Positions 8,460 to 17,718 of a DNA stretch of 64,000 nt are shown here, piece after piece (within the stretch, counting starts at the first letter, position 1; each line of letters starts with the position of its first letter). The DNA is taken from positions 171,525 through 235,524 of the forward strand of contig KI547173.1 in assembly GCA_000497835.1 (NCBI GenBank), written 5' to 3'. The notes under the pieces were generated by a model that did no database searches, was not told the origin of the DNA, and saw only the letters and a program-made list of their open reading frames with translations. Origin of the DNA: a gamma proteobacterium L18. GTDB lineage: Bacteria; Pseudomonadota; Gammaproteobacteria; Pseudomonadales; Pseudomonadaceae. The position numbers and the translations under genes were made by a program.

Positions 8460-10115
8460 ATGCATCGAGTGTTGAAAGCCACCGCGCTGGCGCTGGCCCT
8501 GAGTGGCTGTGTGTCAGCACCGCCCCAACCGGTGGCGGTGAATATCGTTGCCATCAATGACCTGCATGGGTACCTGCAGGCCAACCGCTATGCGTACAAG
8601 GATGGCAATGGGCAGGTGCAGCGGGTGGAGGCGGGCGGTATCGCGACGTTAGGTGGCATGCTTGACCAGCTGCGTGCCCAGGACCCGCAATTGTTGTTTA
8701 TCGGCGCCGGTGATCTGGTCGGGGCCAGCCCGCCCTTGTCCGCCATGTGGGCGGATGAACCGACCTTGCTGGCGCTGCGCGGCATGGGCCTGAAATTCAG
8801 CACCATCGGCAACCATGAACTGGATAACGGCAAGGCCGAGTTCCTGCGCCAGATGAACGGCGGCTGCCAGTCATCACGGCCGGATAAAGCCTGCCAATTC
8901 CAGGCCAATTTCCCCGGGGGCGGCTTTCCCTACCTGGCGGCCAACCTGATCGATACTGACACGGGCAAGCCGTTGCTGCCCGCCTACCGCATTGAAACCG
9001 TGCACGGCGTGAAGGTGGCGTTCGTGGGGGCGGTGTTGCGGGACGTGGCCAAGGTGGTCAGTGCCAAGGGCATGCAGGGCTTGAAGGCGACGGATGAAGC
9101 GGACGCCATCAATGCGCTGATCCCCGAGCTCAAGGCCCAGGGCGTCAATGCCATCGTCGCGGTGGTGCATCAGGGCGGCGACACCCCGGAGCCTTACGAC
9201 AAGCCCGACTGCTCGCACTTGCAGGGCGATATCGTGGACGTGGCCCAGCGTTTGGACCCGGCCGTGGACGTGCTGATCTCCGCCCACTCGCATCAGGGCT
9301 ACCTGTGCAAGGTGGGTAAACTGCTGGTGACCCAAGGCAGCTCCTACGGTCACCTGCTCACCCACCTGACGCTGGAAGTGACCCCCGGCACCCACCAGGT
9401 GACCGCCATCCAGGCGCAGAACCTGCTGGCTGACCCGGCTAAATACCCGCCCGATGCGAAAATGGCGGCGTTGCAGCAAGCCGTGGAGGCGCGCAGCAAC
9501 ACGGTGCTGCTGCGCCCGGTGGGCACGCCTGGCGCGCCGAAGATCACCGCTGCGGCCGATAGCAACGGCGAATCGCCGCTGGGGGATCTGATCACCGACG
9601 CCCAATTGGCCATGACCCGCACGCTGGGTGCGCAGATCGCCTTCACCAATCAGGGCGGTATCCGCAACCAGTTGATCTTGTCGCCGGGGCAGACCCAGCT
9701 CACTTACGCCCAAGTCGCCAGTGTGCAGCCTTTCAACAACACGTTGGTGTTGATGAGCCTTACGGGGGCGCAGTTGCAGCAGTTGCTCAACCAGCAGTGG
9801 CAGGCTGACGACTTCAACCCGTTGCAGATTTCCCATGGGTTCAGCTATCGCTGGGACCACACTCGTCAAAGTGGGGATAAGGTGGTGCCGGGCAGCCTGA
9901 TGTTGGATGGCAAGCCTGTGCAGGCGAGCAAGAGCTACCGCGTGGTGATGAACAGTTTTCTGGCTGACGGTGGGGACCGTTTCGCCGTGTTCCAGCAAGG
10001 CGCACGGCGGGAGGACAGTCGCATCCTCGATCTGGATGCGTTGCTGGGGTATTTGGCCCAGCAGCCAAAGGCGGGGGCTAGTGATCCGGCTGGGCGGATT
10101 ACGCGGGTTCGCTGA
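8460..10115 (+). CDS. 5'-nucleotidase / 2',3'-cyclic phosphodiesterase (UshA family) lipoprotein
   Basis: This 551-aa enzyme dephosphorylates nucleotides in the cell envelope. It begins with a short lipoprotein signal (ALSGC, Cys about residue 17). The metallophosphatase domain shows NDLHG, GDLVGAS, GNHELDNG and AHSHQ. The C-terminal 5'-nucleotidase domain (about 340-540) includes NQGGIRN and later YRVVMNSFLADGGD. ATG 8460 was chosen over an in-frame upstream start because AAGGAGAG lies just before it. It is probably cotranscribed with the PLD-like gene. Together they could convert oligonucleotides to nucleosides and phosphate. The family is certain; substrate preference is inferred. Confidence 0.92.
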   Translation: MHRVLKATALALALSGCVSAPPQPVAVNIVAINDLHGYLQANRYAYKDGNGQVQRVEAGGIATLGGMLDQLRAQDPQLLFIGAGDLVGASPPLSAMWADEPTLLALRGMGLKFSTIGNHELDNGKAEFLRQMNGGCQSSRPDKACQFQANFPGGGFPYLAANLIDTDTGKPLLPAYRIETVHGVKVAFVGAVLRDVAKVVSAKGMQGLKATDEADAINALIPELKAQGVNAIVAVVHQGGDTPEPYDKPDCSHLQGDIVDVAQRLDPAVDVLISAHSHQGYLCKVGKLLVTQGSSYGHLLTHLTLEVTPGTHQVTAIQAQNLLADPAKYPPDAKMAALQQAVEARSNTVLLRPVGTPGAPKITAAADSNGESPLGDLITDAQLAMTRTLGAQIAFTNQGGIRNQLILSPGQTQLTYAQVASVQPFNNTLVLMSLTGAQLQQLLNQQWQADDFNPLQISHGFSYRWDHTRQSGDKVVPGSLMLDGKPVQASKSYRVVMNSFLADGGDRFAVFQQGARREDSRILDLDALLGYLAQQPKAGASDPAGRITRVR

Positions 10116-10131
10116 GGACAGTGGTGGCCGT

Positions 10132-10201
10132 TTCCCGAGCTTCGCCCGGTCCCACAAGGGGGGGGAGCGCCTGGCATGTGGGACCGGGCGAAGCTCGGGA
10201 A
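10132..10201. repeat. REPIN, family C
   Basis: Inverted arms TTCCCGAGCTTCGCCCGGTC and the matching GACCGGGCGAAGCTCGGGAA flank a short G-rich loop. It lies after the 5'-nucleotidase gene and just before the bidirectional terminator. Confidence 0.85.
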
Positions 10202-10218
10202 GCAGTCCCCCCATCCCC

Positions 10219-10252
10219 AAAAAAAAGCCCGGCTCACTGAGCCGGGCTTTTT
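10219..10252. terminator. Bidirectional rho-independent terminator
   Basis: GCCCGGCTC-act-GAGCCGGGC is flanked by eight A and five T, so it can end both the 5'-nucleotidase transcript and the convergent glyA transcript. Confidence 0.92.
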
Positions 10253-10264
10253 CACATCACGCTA

Positions 10265-11518
10265 TCAGTTGCCGTAAACCGGCAGCTTGGCGCAGATGGC
10301 CTTGACCTTCTCGCGAACGGCGTCGATCACCGCTTCGTTGTTCAGGTCAGCCAGGATGTCGCAGATCCAGCCAGCCAGTTCCTTGCACTCTGCTTCCTTG
10401 AAGCCACGAGTGGTCACGGCCGGGGTGCCGAAGCGCAGGCCCGAGGTGACGAACGGGGAACGTGGGTCGTTAGGCACCGAGTTCTTGTTCACGGTGATGA
10501 ACGCTTTGCCCAGGGCGGCGTCGGCGTCTTTACCGGAGATTTCCTGCTTGATCAGCGACAGCAGGAACAGGTGGTTCTGAGTACCGCCCGACACGACGTC
10601 GAAGCCGCGCTCGATGAACACGCCGGCCATGGCCTGGGCGTTCTTCACCACTTGTTGCTGGTAGGCCTTGAACTCAGGCTGCAGCGCTTCCTTGAAGCAC
10701 ACGGCCTTGGCGGCGATGACGTGCTCCAGTGGGCCGCCCTGGGCGCCCGGGAATACCGCGGAGTTCAGCTTCTTCTCGATGTCGGCGTTGGCGCGTGCCA
10801 GGATCAGGCCGCCACGTGGACCGCGCAGGGTCTTGTGGGTAGTGGTGGTGACCACGTCGGCGAACGGCACAGGGTTGGGGTAGACGCCAGCAGCGACCAG
10901 ACCGGCCACGTGGGCCATGTCGACGAACAGGTAGGCACCTACCTTGTCGGCGATTTCGCGGAAGCGGGCGAAGTCCAGCACTTGCGAGTAGGCGGAGAAA
11001 CCGGCCACGACCATTTTCGGCTTGTGTTCAACCGCCAGGCGCTCGACTTCGTCGTAGTCGATCAGGCCGTTGGCGTCGATGCCGTACTGGACAGCGTTGT
11101 ACAGCTTGCCCGACGAGGAAACGCTGGCGCCGTGGGTCAGGTGACCGCCGTGGGCCAGGCTCATGCCCAGGATGGTGTCGCCAGCCTGCAGCAGGGCCAG
11201 GTAGACAGCGGCGTTGGCCTGGGAGCCGGCGTGCGGCTGAACGTTGGCGTAGTCGGCGCCGAACAGCTCTTTGGCGCGGTCGATGGCCAGTTGCTCAACC
11301 ACGTCGACGTACTCGCAGCCACCGTAGTAGCGCTTGCCTGGGTAGCCTTCGGCGTACTTGTTGGTCAGTACCGAGCCTTGGGCTTCCATGACGGCTGGGC
11401 TGGTGTAGTTCTCCGAGGCGATCAGCTCGATGTGCTCTTCCTGGCGCTGAGCTTCTTGCTCCATGGCGGCAAAGAGATCGGCGTCGAACTTGGCAAGGGT
11501 CAAATCACGGCTGAACAT
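10265..11518 (-). CDS. glyA: Serine hydroxymethyltransferase
   Basis: This 417-aa PLP enzyme interconverts serine and glycine and charges tetrahydrofolate with a one-carbon unit. The PLP-binding Lys lies in TTTTHKTLRGPRGG, about residue 229. ELIASENYTS, YPGKRYYGG and the C-terminal SGLRFGTPAVTTRG match the family along the whole length. ATG 11518 was chosen over an upstream in-frame codon because TTGAGGA precedes it and it gives the usual 417 aa. It is followed on the same strand by no close gene. From memory glyA next to morA is conserved in P. aeruginosa. Confidence 0.97.
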   Translation of the reverse strand: MFSRDLTLAKFDADLFAAMEQEAQRQEEHIELIASENYTSPAVMEAQGSVLTNKYAEGYPGKRYYGGCEYVDVVEQLAIDRAKELFGADYANVQPHAGSQANAAVYLALLQAGDTILGMSLAHGGHLTHGASVSSSGKLYNAVQYGIDANGLIDYDEVERLAVEHKPKMVVAGFSAYSQVLDFARFREIADKVGAYLFVDMAHVAGLVAAGVYPNPVPFADVVTTTTHKTLRGPRGGLILARANADIEKKLNSAVFPGAQGGPLEHVIAAKAVCFKEALQPEFKAYQQQVVKNAQAMAGVFIERGFDVVSGGTQNHLFLLSLIKQEISGKDADAALGKAFITVNKNSVPNDPRSPFVTSGLRFGTPAVTTRGFKEAECKELAGWICDILADLNNEAVIDAVREKVKAICAKLPVYGN

Positions 11519-11646
11519 GGCGGTCCTCAAGGATCGTGCTGGAAAAAGGTGATCAGGCGCGCATTCTACCCCATCGCGTTTTATCTGGCATATGAAAGGC
11601 AGTCATTGCGTTGACGAGTGGTGTTCATGCTTGGGGGATGGGGGGT

Positions 11647-11823
11647 GGCCTTCCCGGGCAGGGCCCGGTCCTACACCGGTCGCGGCGGTTGTGTCAGAGA
11701 GGCAAAGCAGTCCGCCTTTGGCATTCCACGGATAGGCCTGCGGTACCTCCCAGGGCGGAACGCTTTGCATCACTGACACAACCGCCGCGACCGGTGTAGG
11801 ACCGGGCTCTGCCCGGGAAGGCC
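11647..11823. repeat. MITE-like long inverted repeat, family D, copy 1
   Basis: Arms of 51 bases (11647-11697 and 11773-11823) pair with one mismatch around a 75-base centre. The outer part is the REP-like GGGCCCGGTCCTACACCGGT. It occupies most of the gap between glyA and morA (about 300 bases), where no gene is visible. Two relatives lie at 27.1 and 30.5 kb. Confidence 0.88.
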
Positions 11824-11835
11824 CAACCCCGAATA

Positions 11836-14800
11836 TCAATCAAACATAAACAGCGCATCATTGCTGAACTGCGCCTCAAACCGGCTGGCCTGCATCGGCC
11901 GGCCGAACAGGTAGCCCTGCACCTCGTCGCAACCATGCTCGCGCAGGAAGTCCAGCTGCTCATGGGTTTCCACGCCTTCGGCGATCACCGCCAGGTTCAG
12001 GCTGTGGGCCATGGCGATGATGGCGCGGGCGATCTGCGCGTCCTGCTCGCCTTCGGGCAGGCCGTCGACGAAGGTGCGGTCGATCTTCAGCACGTCGATG
12101 GGGAACTGCTTGAGGTAGTTGAGCGACGAGTAGCCGGTGCCGAAGTCGTCCACCGCGATGCTCAGGCCCAAAAACTTCAGGCTGTCGAGGATCTGCATGG
12201 CTTCGTTGACTTCGCGCATCAGGATACTTTCGGTCAGTTCCAGCTCCAGGCACGCCGGCGGCAGGCCGGTTTCCTTGAGGATGTTGGCGATGCGCGTGCC
12301 CAATTGGCCGTCCGAGAACTGCCGCGCCGAGATGTTCACCGACACCTTGGGCACCCGCACCTTGGCCTGGTGCCAGGCGCGCAGCTGGCGGCAGGCCTCG
12401 GTCAGCACCCAGTCGCCCACGTCCACCACCAGGCCCAACTCTTCGAGCACCGGGATGAAGTCGCCCGGCGGTACCAGGCCGCGGCGCGGGTGGCGCCAGC
12501 GCAGCAGGGCTTCGGCACCGGTCAGGCGCTTGCCGTCGCCGCTGAACTGCGGCTGGTAGTACAGCACGAATTCGTTCTGCTCCAGGGCGTGGCGCAGGTC
12601 GCTTTCCAGCTCCAGGCGCTCCAGGGCGCTGGCGTTCATGTCGGCCTGGTAGAACTGGAAGTTGTTCTTGCCGCGCTCCTTGGCGTGGTACATGGCCGTG
12701 TCGGCGTTCTTCATCAGCTGGCTCAGCTCGCTGCCGTCCTGGGGGCTCAGGGCGATGCCGATACTGGCGGTGACGAAGAACTCGCGGTTTTCCAGCACGA
12801 ACGGCTTCACCAGGCTGGCCAGGATCTGCTCGGCCACGTGGATGGCGCGGTTGAGCGCGGCCTCGCGGGTGTTGCGCGGCTGCAGCAGCAGGGTGAACTC
12901 GTCGCCGCCCATGCGCGCCACGGTGTCCTCGTCGTCGACACAGGCCAGCAGGCGGATGGCCATCTCCTTGAGCATGCGGTCGCCGGCGGCGTGGCCCAGG
13001 GAGTCGTTGATCGGCTTGAAGCGGTCCAGGTCGAGGAACATCAGCACTACCCACGACTTCTGCCGCTCGGCCTGCTGCAGGGCGTTGTACAGGCGGTCCT
13101 GGAACAGCGTGCGGTTGGGCAGATGGGTCAGGGCGTCGTAGTAGGCCAGGCGGTGGATGCGCTGCTCGCTGGCCTTGCGCTCGCTGATGTCGCTGAAAAA
13201 GCACACGTAGCTGGCCAGGTCGCCTTCGTCGTCCAGCACCGCGGTGATGCCCACCCAGGCCGGGTAGTGCTCGCCACTGCGGCGCTTGAGCCACACCTCG
13301 CCCTCCCAGCTGCCGCGTGTGTGCAGTTGCTTGACCACGTAGCTCAAGTGTGCCTGCTGCTGCTCGTCGACGGTGAGCATGGTGGGCAACTGGTCCAGCA
13401 CCTGCGCCACTTCGTAGCCACTGACGCGGCTGAAGGCCTCGTTGGCCTGCACGATGTAGCCGGCCGGGTCGGTGATCAGGATGGCCGAGGTGGAGTGCTC
13501 GAATACCGTGGCGGCCATGCGCAGGTCTTTCTCGGCGCGGCGCTGCTGGCTGATGTCGCGGGCCACGCCCAGGATGCCCTCGAAGGTGCCGTGGTCGTCC
13601 CACACCAGCACCAGGCGCAGCTCGATGGGGATCTTGCGGCCATCGGCGCGCAGGCAGTCGAGCACGAACAGTTGCGTGGTCAGCTGGCTGCGCAGGGCGG
13701 CCAGTTCCTCGGGCTTGTCCAGCACCTGGCTGACCTGTTCGACCAACTGGAAAATGCCGGTCATGTGCTGCGGGTTGGCGATGGTCGATTGCCAGCCATT
13801 GTCGAACACCCATTGCACGTCATAGCCCAGTACCGCGTGCACCGAGGGGCTGACGTAGTTGAGCGCCAGTTGGCTGTCGGTGGAGAAAATCACATCGCTG
13901 ATGCTCTCGGCCAGCATCCGGTAACGCTGTTCACTGTCGCGCAGCGATTCGCTGGCCTCGATCTGGTCGGTGACGTCCTTGGCCACGCCGATGATGCGTG
14001 TCACGCGGCCATCGCCGTCGAGGGCCAGAGCCTGCTCGCGGATGTCGAAGCGCAGCCAGCGGCCGTCCTTGTGCTTGAAGCGCAGCTGGCATTGCAGCAA
14101 CTGCAACTGGGCGTCATGGCGCCGCGCCAGACGCATGCGCTCGTAGTCGCTGGCGTCTTCGGGGTGCAGCAGGATCTCCCAGAAGTACTCGCCCATCTGC
14201 GCCAGCTCGGCCTTGCTGAAGCCCAGGGTCTGGCCCAGATGGTGGTTGCTGTAGATCATGCGTTGGGTCAGCACGTCCTGCACGTACAGGTGGTCCGGCA
14301 CGGTGCGCACCACGTCAGACCAGAAGCCTTCGCGCTCCACCAGCGACAGCTCGACGCTCTTGCGGCTGGTGACGTCGTTGATGCTCAGAATCACCGAGCC
14401 GTAGTCGCCGGTGACGTGCGGCAGGCGCAGGGTCAGCCACAAGTACTGGTCCTGGCCCAGTCGGTCGGCGATGCGCATTTCGGTTTCCAGTTCCTGCTGG
14501 TCGCTGAGCAGGGTGTCCAGCAATTGTCGGCCCGTGCTGGCGCCGTCCAGGCGGTCAAGGCCGAACAGGCGCTGCCAGGCACCATGACTGTCGGTGACAT
14601 TGAGCAGGCCCAGGGCCATCTGGTTGACTTCGGTCACCCGCAGTTGCTGCAGCAATTGCTCGCGTTGGTCAGGGTGCGCGGCGAGCCATGCGTCCAGTTC
14701 GGCCGGGGTGCCAACCTGTGCGGCGGCCAAGTGGTCCTGCAGCGGACGCAGGTCGAGTACACACAGGGCAACGCCGGTGCCTTCGAAAATGTCGTGGTAG

Positions 14801-15702
14801 CGACGGCGGCCTTCGTGCAGCAGGCGCTGGCGGCGACGCAGGTTGAACAGCGCCAGCAGCGGCAACAGCGAGCAGGCGCCCAGCAGCAGGAACTTGCCGA
14901 TCAGCGCGGGCAGCAATTGCAGCTCGGTTTCGTCCTCGTCGAACAGGGTGCGCAGTTGCCAGTCGGTATTGGGCAGCGGCACGGTGGTGACGCTCTGGGC
15001 CTGCTCGCGGGCGCTCAGGGCCAGGCCTTGCTCGGTGCTGCGCGGGTCACGCCGCAGTACCAGGTTGGGCTCGCGGCTTTCCAGCAGCCAGCGGGGCAGG
15101 GCGGTAGGGTCCACGCGGTGGGTCAGGCTGGAATAGATGGAGCTGTCCAGGCGCAGCAACCAGTAGCCATCCGCCGGGCGCTCGCTGGCGCTGACCAGCA
15201 GGTACACCTGGCGGCCGTCCTGGCTCTGGCTGAAATGAAAGTGCTGGCCCAGGCTGCGCTTGATCAGGCCGGCCAGGTCCTGGGCCGGGCCGGTGCCCGC
15301 GCTGTCGGCCAGCACGTTGCCCTGGCTGTCCAGGCGCGCCACGCTTTGCAGGGCGGGCAACCGCGGGCTCATCAGGGCTTGCACCGCCTGAGGCGTCTGC
15401 ACATCGCCGGCGGTCAGGCGGTACAGGGCCTGCTGGCCCTCCAGGGCCATGTTCAGGCCCAGGTGTTCGCCCAGCACGGCGGTGTACTCCACCGTACGCT
15501 GCCGCTGGTCGGCAACGCTGCGCTTGAACTGGTCAACCAGCTGCCAGACCAGCAGCGTCAATAGCAGCAGTGCCAGCAGCGCCAGGGCACTCTTTAACGT
15601 ACCGCGCGTCGGTTCGCCGGACGCAGTGGCCGGGGAGCGCAGGGAAGACGGCTGATTGAGGTTGGTCAAACTGTGATCCTGCGGTCTGGCTGGCTGTGGC
15701 AT
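11836..15702 (-). CDS. morA: MorA-like membrane sensor with PAS repeats, GGDEF and EAL domains
   Basis: About 1288 aa. It makes and/or degrades cyclic di-GMP to set motility and biofilm formation. A membrane helix near residues 37-56, a periplasmic region and a second helix near 271-292 precede four PAS-like domains (about 310-850). GGDEF follows with an intact active site (RMGGDEFTLLL, after DSLGHAAGD), then EAL with EALLRWRHP, ELTESILM, DDFGTGYSS, AEGVE and QGYLFGRP. The RxxD inhibitory-site position before GGDEF reads DDED, so product inhibition through that site is unlikely. The position beside glyA matches morA of P. aeruginosa. The start is uncertain: TTG 15735, ATG 15702 and TTG 15669 (with AGGA upstream) all fit. 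Confidence 0.9.
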   Translation of the reverse strand: MPQPARPQDHSLTNLNQPSSLRSPATASGEPTRGTLKSALALLALLLLTLLVWQLVDQFKRSVADQRQRTVEYTAVLGEHLGLNMALEGQQALYRLTAGDVQTPQAVQALMSPRLPALQSVARLDSQGNVLADSAGTGPAQDLAGLIKRSLGQHFHFSQSQDGRQVYLLVSASERPADGYWLLRLDSSIYSSLTHRVDPTALPRWLLESREPNLVLRRDPRSTEQGLALSAREQAQSVTTVPLPNTDWQLRTLFDEDETELQLLPALIGKFLLLGACSLLPLLALFNLRRRQRLLHEGRRRYHDIFEGTGVALCVLDLRPLQDHLAAAQVGTPAELDAWLAAHPDQREQLLQQLRVTEVNQMALGLLNVTDSHGAWQRLFGLDRLDGASTGRQLLDTLLSDQQELETEMRIADRLGQDQYLWLTLRLPHVTGDYGSVILSINDVTSRKSVELSLVEREGFWSDVVRTVPDHLYVQDVLTQRMIYSNHHLGQTLGFSKAELAQMGEYFWEILLHPEDASDYERMRLARRHDAQLQLLQCQLRFKHKDGRWLRFDIREQALALDGDGRVTRIIGVAKDVTDQIEASESLRDSEQRYRMLAESISDVIFSTDSQLALNYVSPSVHAVLGYDVQWVFDNGWQSTIANPQHMTGIFQLVEQVSQVLDKPEELAALRSQLTTQLFVLDCLRADGRKIPIELRLVLVWDDHGTFEGILGVARDISQQRRAEKDLRMAATVFEHSTSAILITDPAGYIVQANEAFSRVSGYEVAQVLDQLPTMLTVDEQQQAHLSYVVKQLHTRGSWEGEVWLKRRSGEHYPAWVGITAVLDDEGDLASYVCFFSDISERKASEQRIHRLAYYDALTHLPNRTLFQDRLYNALQQAERQKSWVVLMFLDLDRFKPINDSLGHAAGDRMLKEMAIRLLACVDDEDTVARMGGDEFTLLLQPRNTREAALNRAIHVAEQILASLVKPFVLENREFFVTASIGIALSPQDGSELSQLMKNADTAMYHAKERGKNNFQFYQADMNASALERLELESDLRHALEQNEFVLYYQPQFSGDGKRLTGAEALLRWRHPRRGLVPPGDFIPVLEELGLVVDVGDWVLTEACRQLRAWHQAKVRVPKVSVNISARQFSDGQLGTRIANILKETGLPPACLELELTESILMREVNEAMQILDSLKFLGLSIAVDDFGTGYSSLNYLKQFPIDVLKIDRTFVDGLPEGEQDAQIARAIIAMAHSLNLAVIAEGVETHEQLDFLREHGCDEVQGYLFGRPMQASRFEAQFSNDALFMFD

Positions 15703-15914
15703 GTGGCTGGTGAAGGCCGCGAAAACCGTCTGCAAACAGGGGCGGGGCCGAAAACAGCGCGCACTATAAGCCGTACGCCCGAAGGGCGGCTAGCATGCCT
15801 TGTTTTATGGCTCTGTGCCACTACTGGTTGCGGGCGGTTTGCCCTGCTTCGCGCATTCCGGTAGCTTTGACCTTCTCGCGGATTCTTCATCTGTCTACTG
15901 TCACCAGGTTACTC

Positions 15915-17579
15915 ATGGCCCAATACGTCTACACCATGCATCGGCTGAGCAAAGTTGTGCCGCCGAAGCGGGAAATCCTCAAAAACATCTCCTTGTCGTT
16001 CTTCCCCGGCGCCAAGATCGGCGTGCTGGGCCTCAACGGCTCGGGTAAATCCACCCTGCTGAAAATCATGGCCGGCGTTGACAAGGAATTCGACGGCGAA
16101 GCACGCCCGATGCCCGAACTCAACGTGGGTTATCTGCCGCAGGAGCCACAACTTGACCCGGCCAAGACCGTGCGTGAAGTGGTGGAAGAAGCGGTCAGCG
16201 TCATCAAGGACGCCCAGGCGCGTCTGGATGAAGTGTATGCCGCTTATGCCGATCCGGATGCCGACTTCGACAAATTGGCCGCCGAACAGGCCAAGCTCGA
16301 AGCCATTATCCAGGCCAGCGACGGTCACAACCTTGAGCGCCAGCTGGAAGTGGCGGCCGACGCCCTGCGCCTGCCGGCCTGGGACGCCAAGGTAGAACAC
16401 CTGTCTGGTGGTGAAAAGCGCCGCGTGGCCCTGTGCCGCCTGCTGCTGTCGGCCCCCGACATGCTGCTGCTCGACGAACCGACCAACCACCTGGACGCCG
16501 ATTCCGTCGCCTGGCTGGAGCACTTCCTGCACGACTTCCCGGGTACCGTGGTCGCGATCACGCACGACCGTTACTTCCTGGACAACGTGGCAGGCTGGAT
16601 CCTGGAACTGGACCGCGGCGCCGGTATCCCGTACGAGGGCAACTACTCGGGTTGGCTGGAAGCCAAGTCCGACCGTCTGGCCCAGGAATCCAAGCAGCAG
16701 TCGGCCCATGAAAAGGCCATGAAGGAAGAGCTGGAGTGGGTGCGCAAAGGCGCCAAGGCCCGCCAGTCGAAATCCAAGGCTCGTCTGCAGCGCTTCGAGG
16801 AAATGCAGTCGCAGGAATTCCAGAAGCGTTCGGAAACCAACGAGATCTACATCCCGGCCGGTCCGCGCCTGGGTGACAAGGTCATCGAGTTCAAGAACGT
16901 CACCAAGGGCTACGGCGACCGCGTGCTGATCGACAACCTGTCGTTCGCCATGCCAAAAGGCGCCATCGTCGGCGTGATCGGCGGTAACGGTGCCGGTAAG
17001 TCGACCCTGTTCCGCATGCTGATGGGCAAGGAACAGCCGGACTCGGGCAGCATCGAGATCGGTGAAACCGTGCAACTGGCCTGCGTGGACCAGAGCCGTG
17101 ACGACCTGGACGGCAGCAAGACGGTGTTCCAGCAGATCTCCGACGGTTCGGACAACATCCGCATCGGCAATTACGAGATCCCGTCGCGCACCTACGTTGG
17201 TCGTTTCAACTTCAAGGGCGGCGACCAACAGAAGTTCGTCAAGGACCTGTCCGGTGGTGAGCGTGGCCGTCTGCACCTGGCCCTGACCCTGAAGGAGGGC
17301 GGCAACGTCCTGCTGCTCGACGAACCGTCCAACGACCTCGACGTGGAAACCCTGCGTTCGCTGGAAGAAGCCCTGCTGGACTTCCCTGGCGCCGCCATTG
17401 TGATCTCTCACGATCGGTGGTTCCTGGACCGTGTTGCGACCCACATCCTGGCGTACGAGGATGATTCGCAGGCCGTGTTCTTCGAAGGCAACTACACCGA
17501 ATACGAAGCCGACCGCAAAAAGCGCCTCGGCGACGCAGCGGCCCAGCCGCATCGGGTACGCCACAAGAAACTGGCGTAA
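15915..17579 (+). CDS. ettA: Energy-dependent translational throttle protein EttA (ABC-F ATPase)
   Basis: This 554-aa cytoplasmic ABC-F protein binds the ribosomal E site and gates entry into the elongation cycle according to ATP/ADP. Two ABC cassettes are complete, with Walker A GLNGSGKST and GGNGAGKST and signatures LSGGEKRRVAL and LSGGERGRLHL. Walker B is LLLDEPTNHLD in the first and LLLDEPSNDLD in the second. The charged interdomain linker (about 245-320) is the P-site tRNA interaction motif. There are no membrane segments. ATG 15915 gives the normal length and follows CCAGG; an earlier in-frame start would add 40 unrelated residues. A strong terminator follows at once, so it is monocistronic. 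Confidence 0.96.
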   Translation: MAQYVYTMHRLSKVVPPKREILKNISLSFFPGAKIGVLGLNGSGKSTLLKIMAGVDKEFDGEARPMPELNVGYLPQEPQLDPAKTVREVVEEAVSVIKDAQARLDEVYAAYADPDADFDKLAAEQAKLEAIIQASDGHNLERQLEVAADALRLPAWDAKVEHLSGGEKRRVALCRLLLSAPDMLLLDEPTNHLDADSVAWLEHFLHDFPGTVVAITHDRYFLDNVAGWILELDRGAGIPYEGNYSGWLEAKSDRLAQESKQQSAHEKAMKEELEWVRKGAKARQSKSKARLQRFEEMQSQEFQKRSETNEIYIPAGPRLGDKVIEFKNVTKGYGDRVLIDNLSFAMPKGAIVGVIGGNGAGKSTLFRMLMGKEQPDSGSIEIGETVQLACVDQSRDDLDGSKTVFQQISDGSDNIRIGNYEIPSRTYVGRFNFKGGDQQKFVKDLSGGERGRLHLALTLKEGGNVLLLDEPSNDLDVETLRSLEEALLDFPGAAIVISHDRWFLDRVATHILAYEDDSQAVFFEGNYTEYEADRKKRLGDAAAQPHRVRHKKLA

Positions 17580-17586
17580 TACAGGA

Positions 17587-17611
17587 ACGGGGCCTTCGGG
17601 CCCCGTTTTTT
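17587..17611 (+). terminator. Rho-independent terminator of ettA
   Basis: ACGGGGCC-TTCG-GGCCCCGT followed by six T, seven bases after the ettA stop. Confidence 0.93.
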
Positions 17612-17635
17612 ATGCTTTGGATTTGTGTCGCCTGC

Positions 17636-17702
17636 TTCCCGAGCTTCGCCCGGTCCCACAGTGTTGCGCGCTAGGGCTGTGGGACCGGGCGAAGCTCGGG
17701 AA
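17636..17702. repeat. REPIN, family C
   Basis: Inverted arms TTCCCGAGCTTCGCCCGGTC and GACCGGGCGAAGCTCGGGAA surround a short loop in the convergent gap between ettA and the GreB-like gene. Confidence 0.85.
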
Positions 17703-17718
17703 GCCAACACCGCCGATA

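Noticed and set aside
11935..15564. 1209-aa frame opposite morA
   Set aside because: Complementary to conserved PAS, GGDEF and EAL motifs; composition is rich in Gln, His and Ala as expected of a shadow frame.
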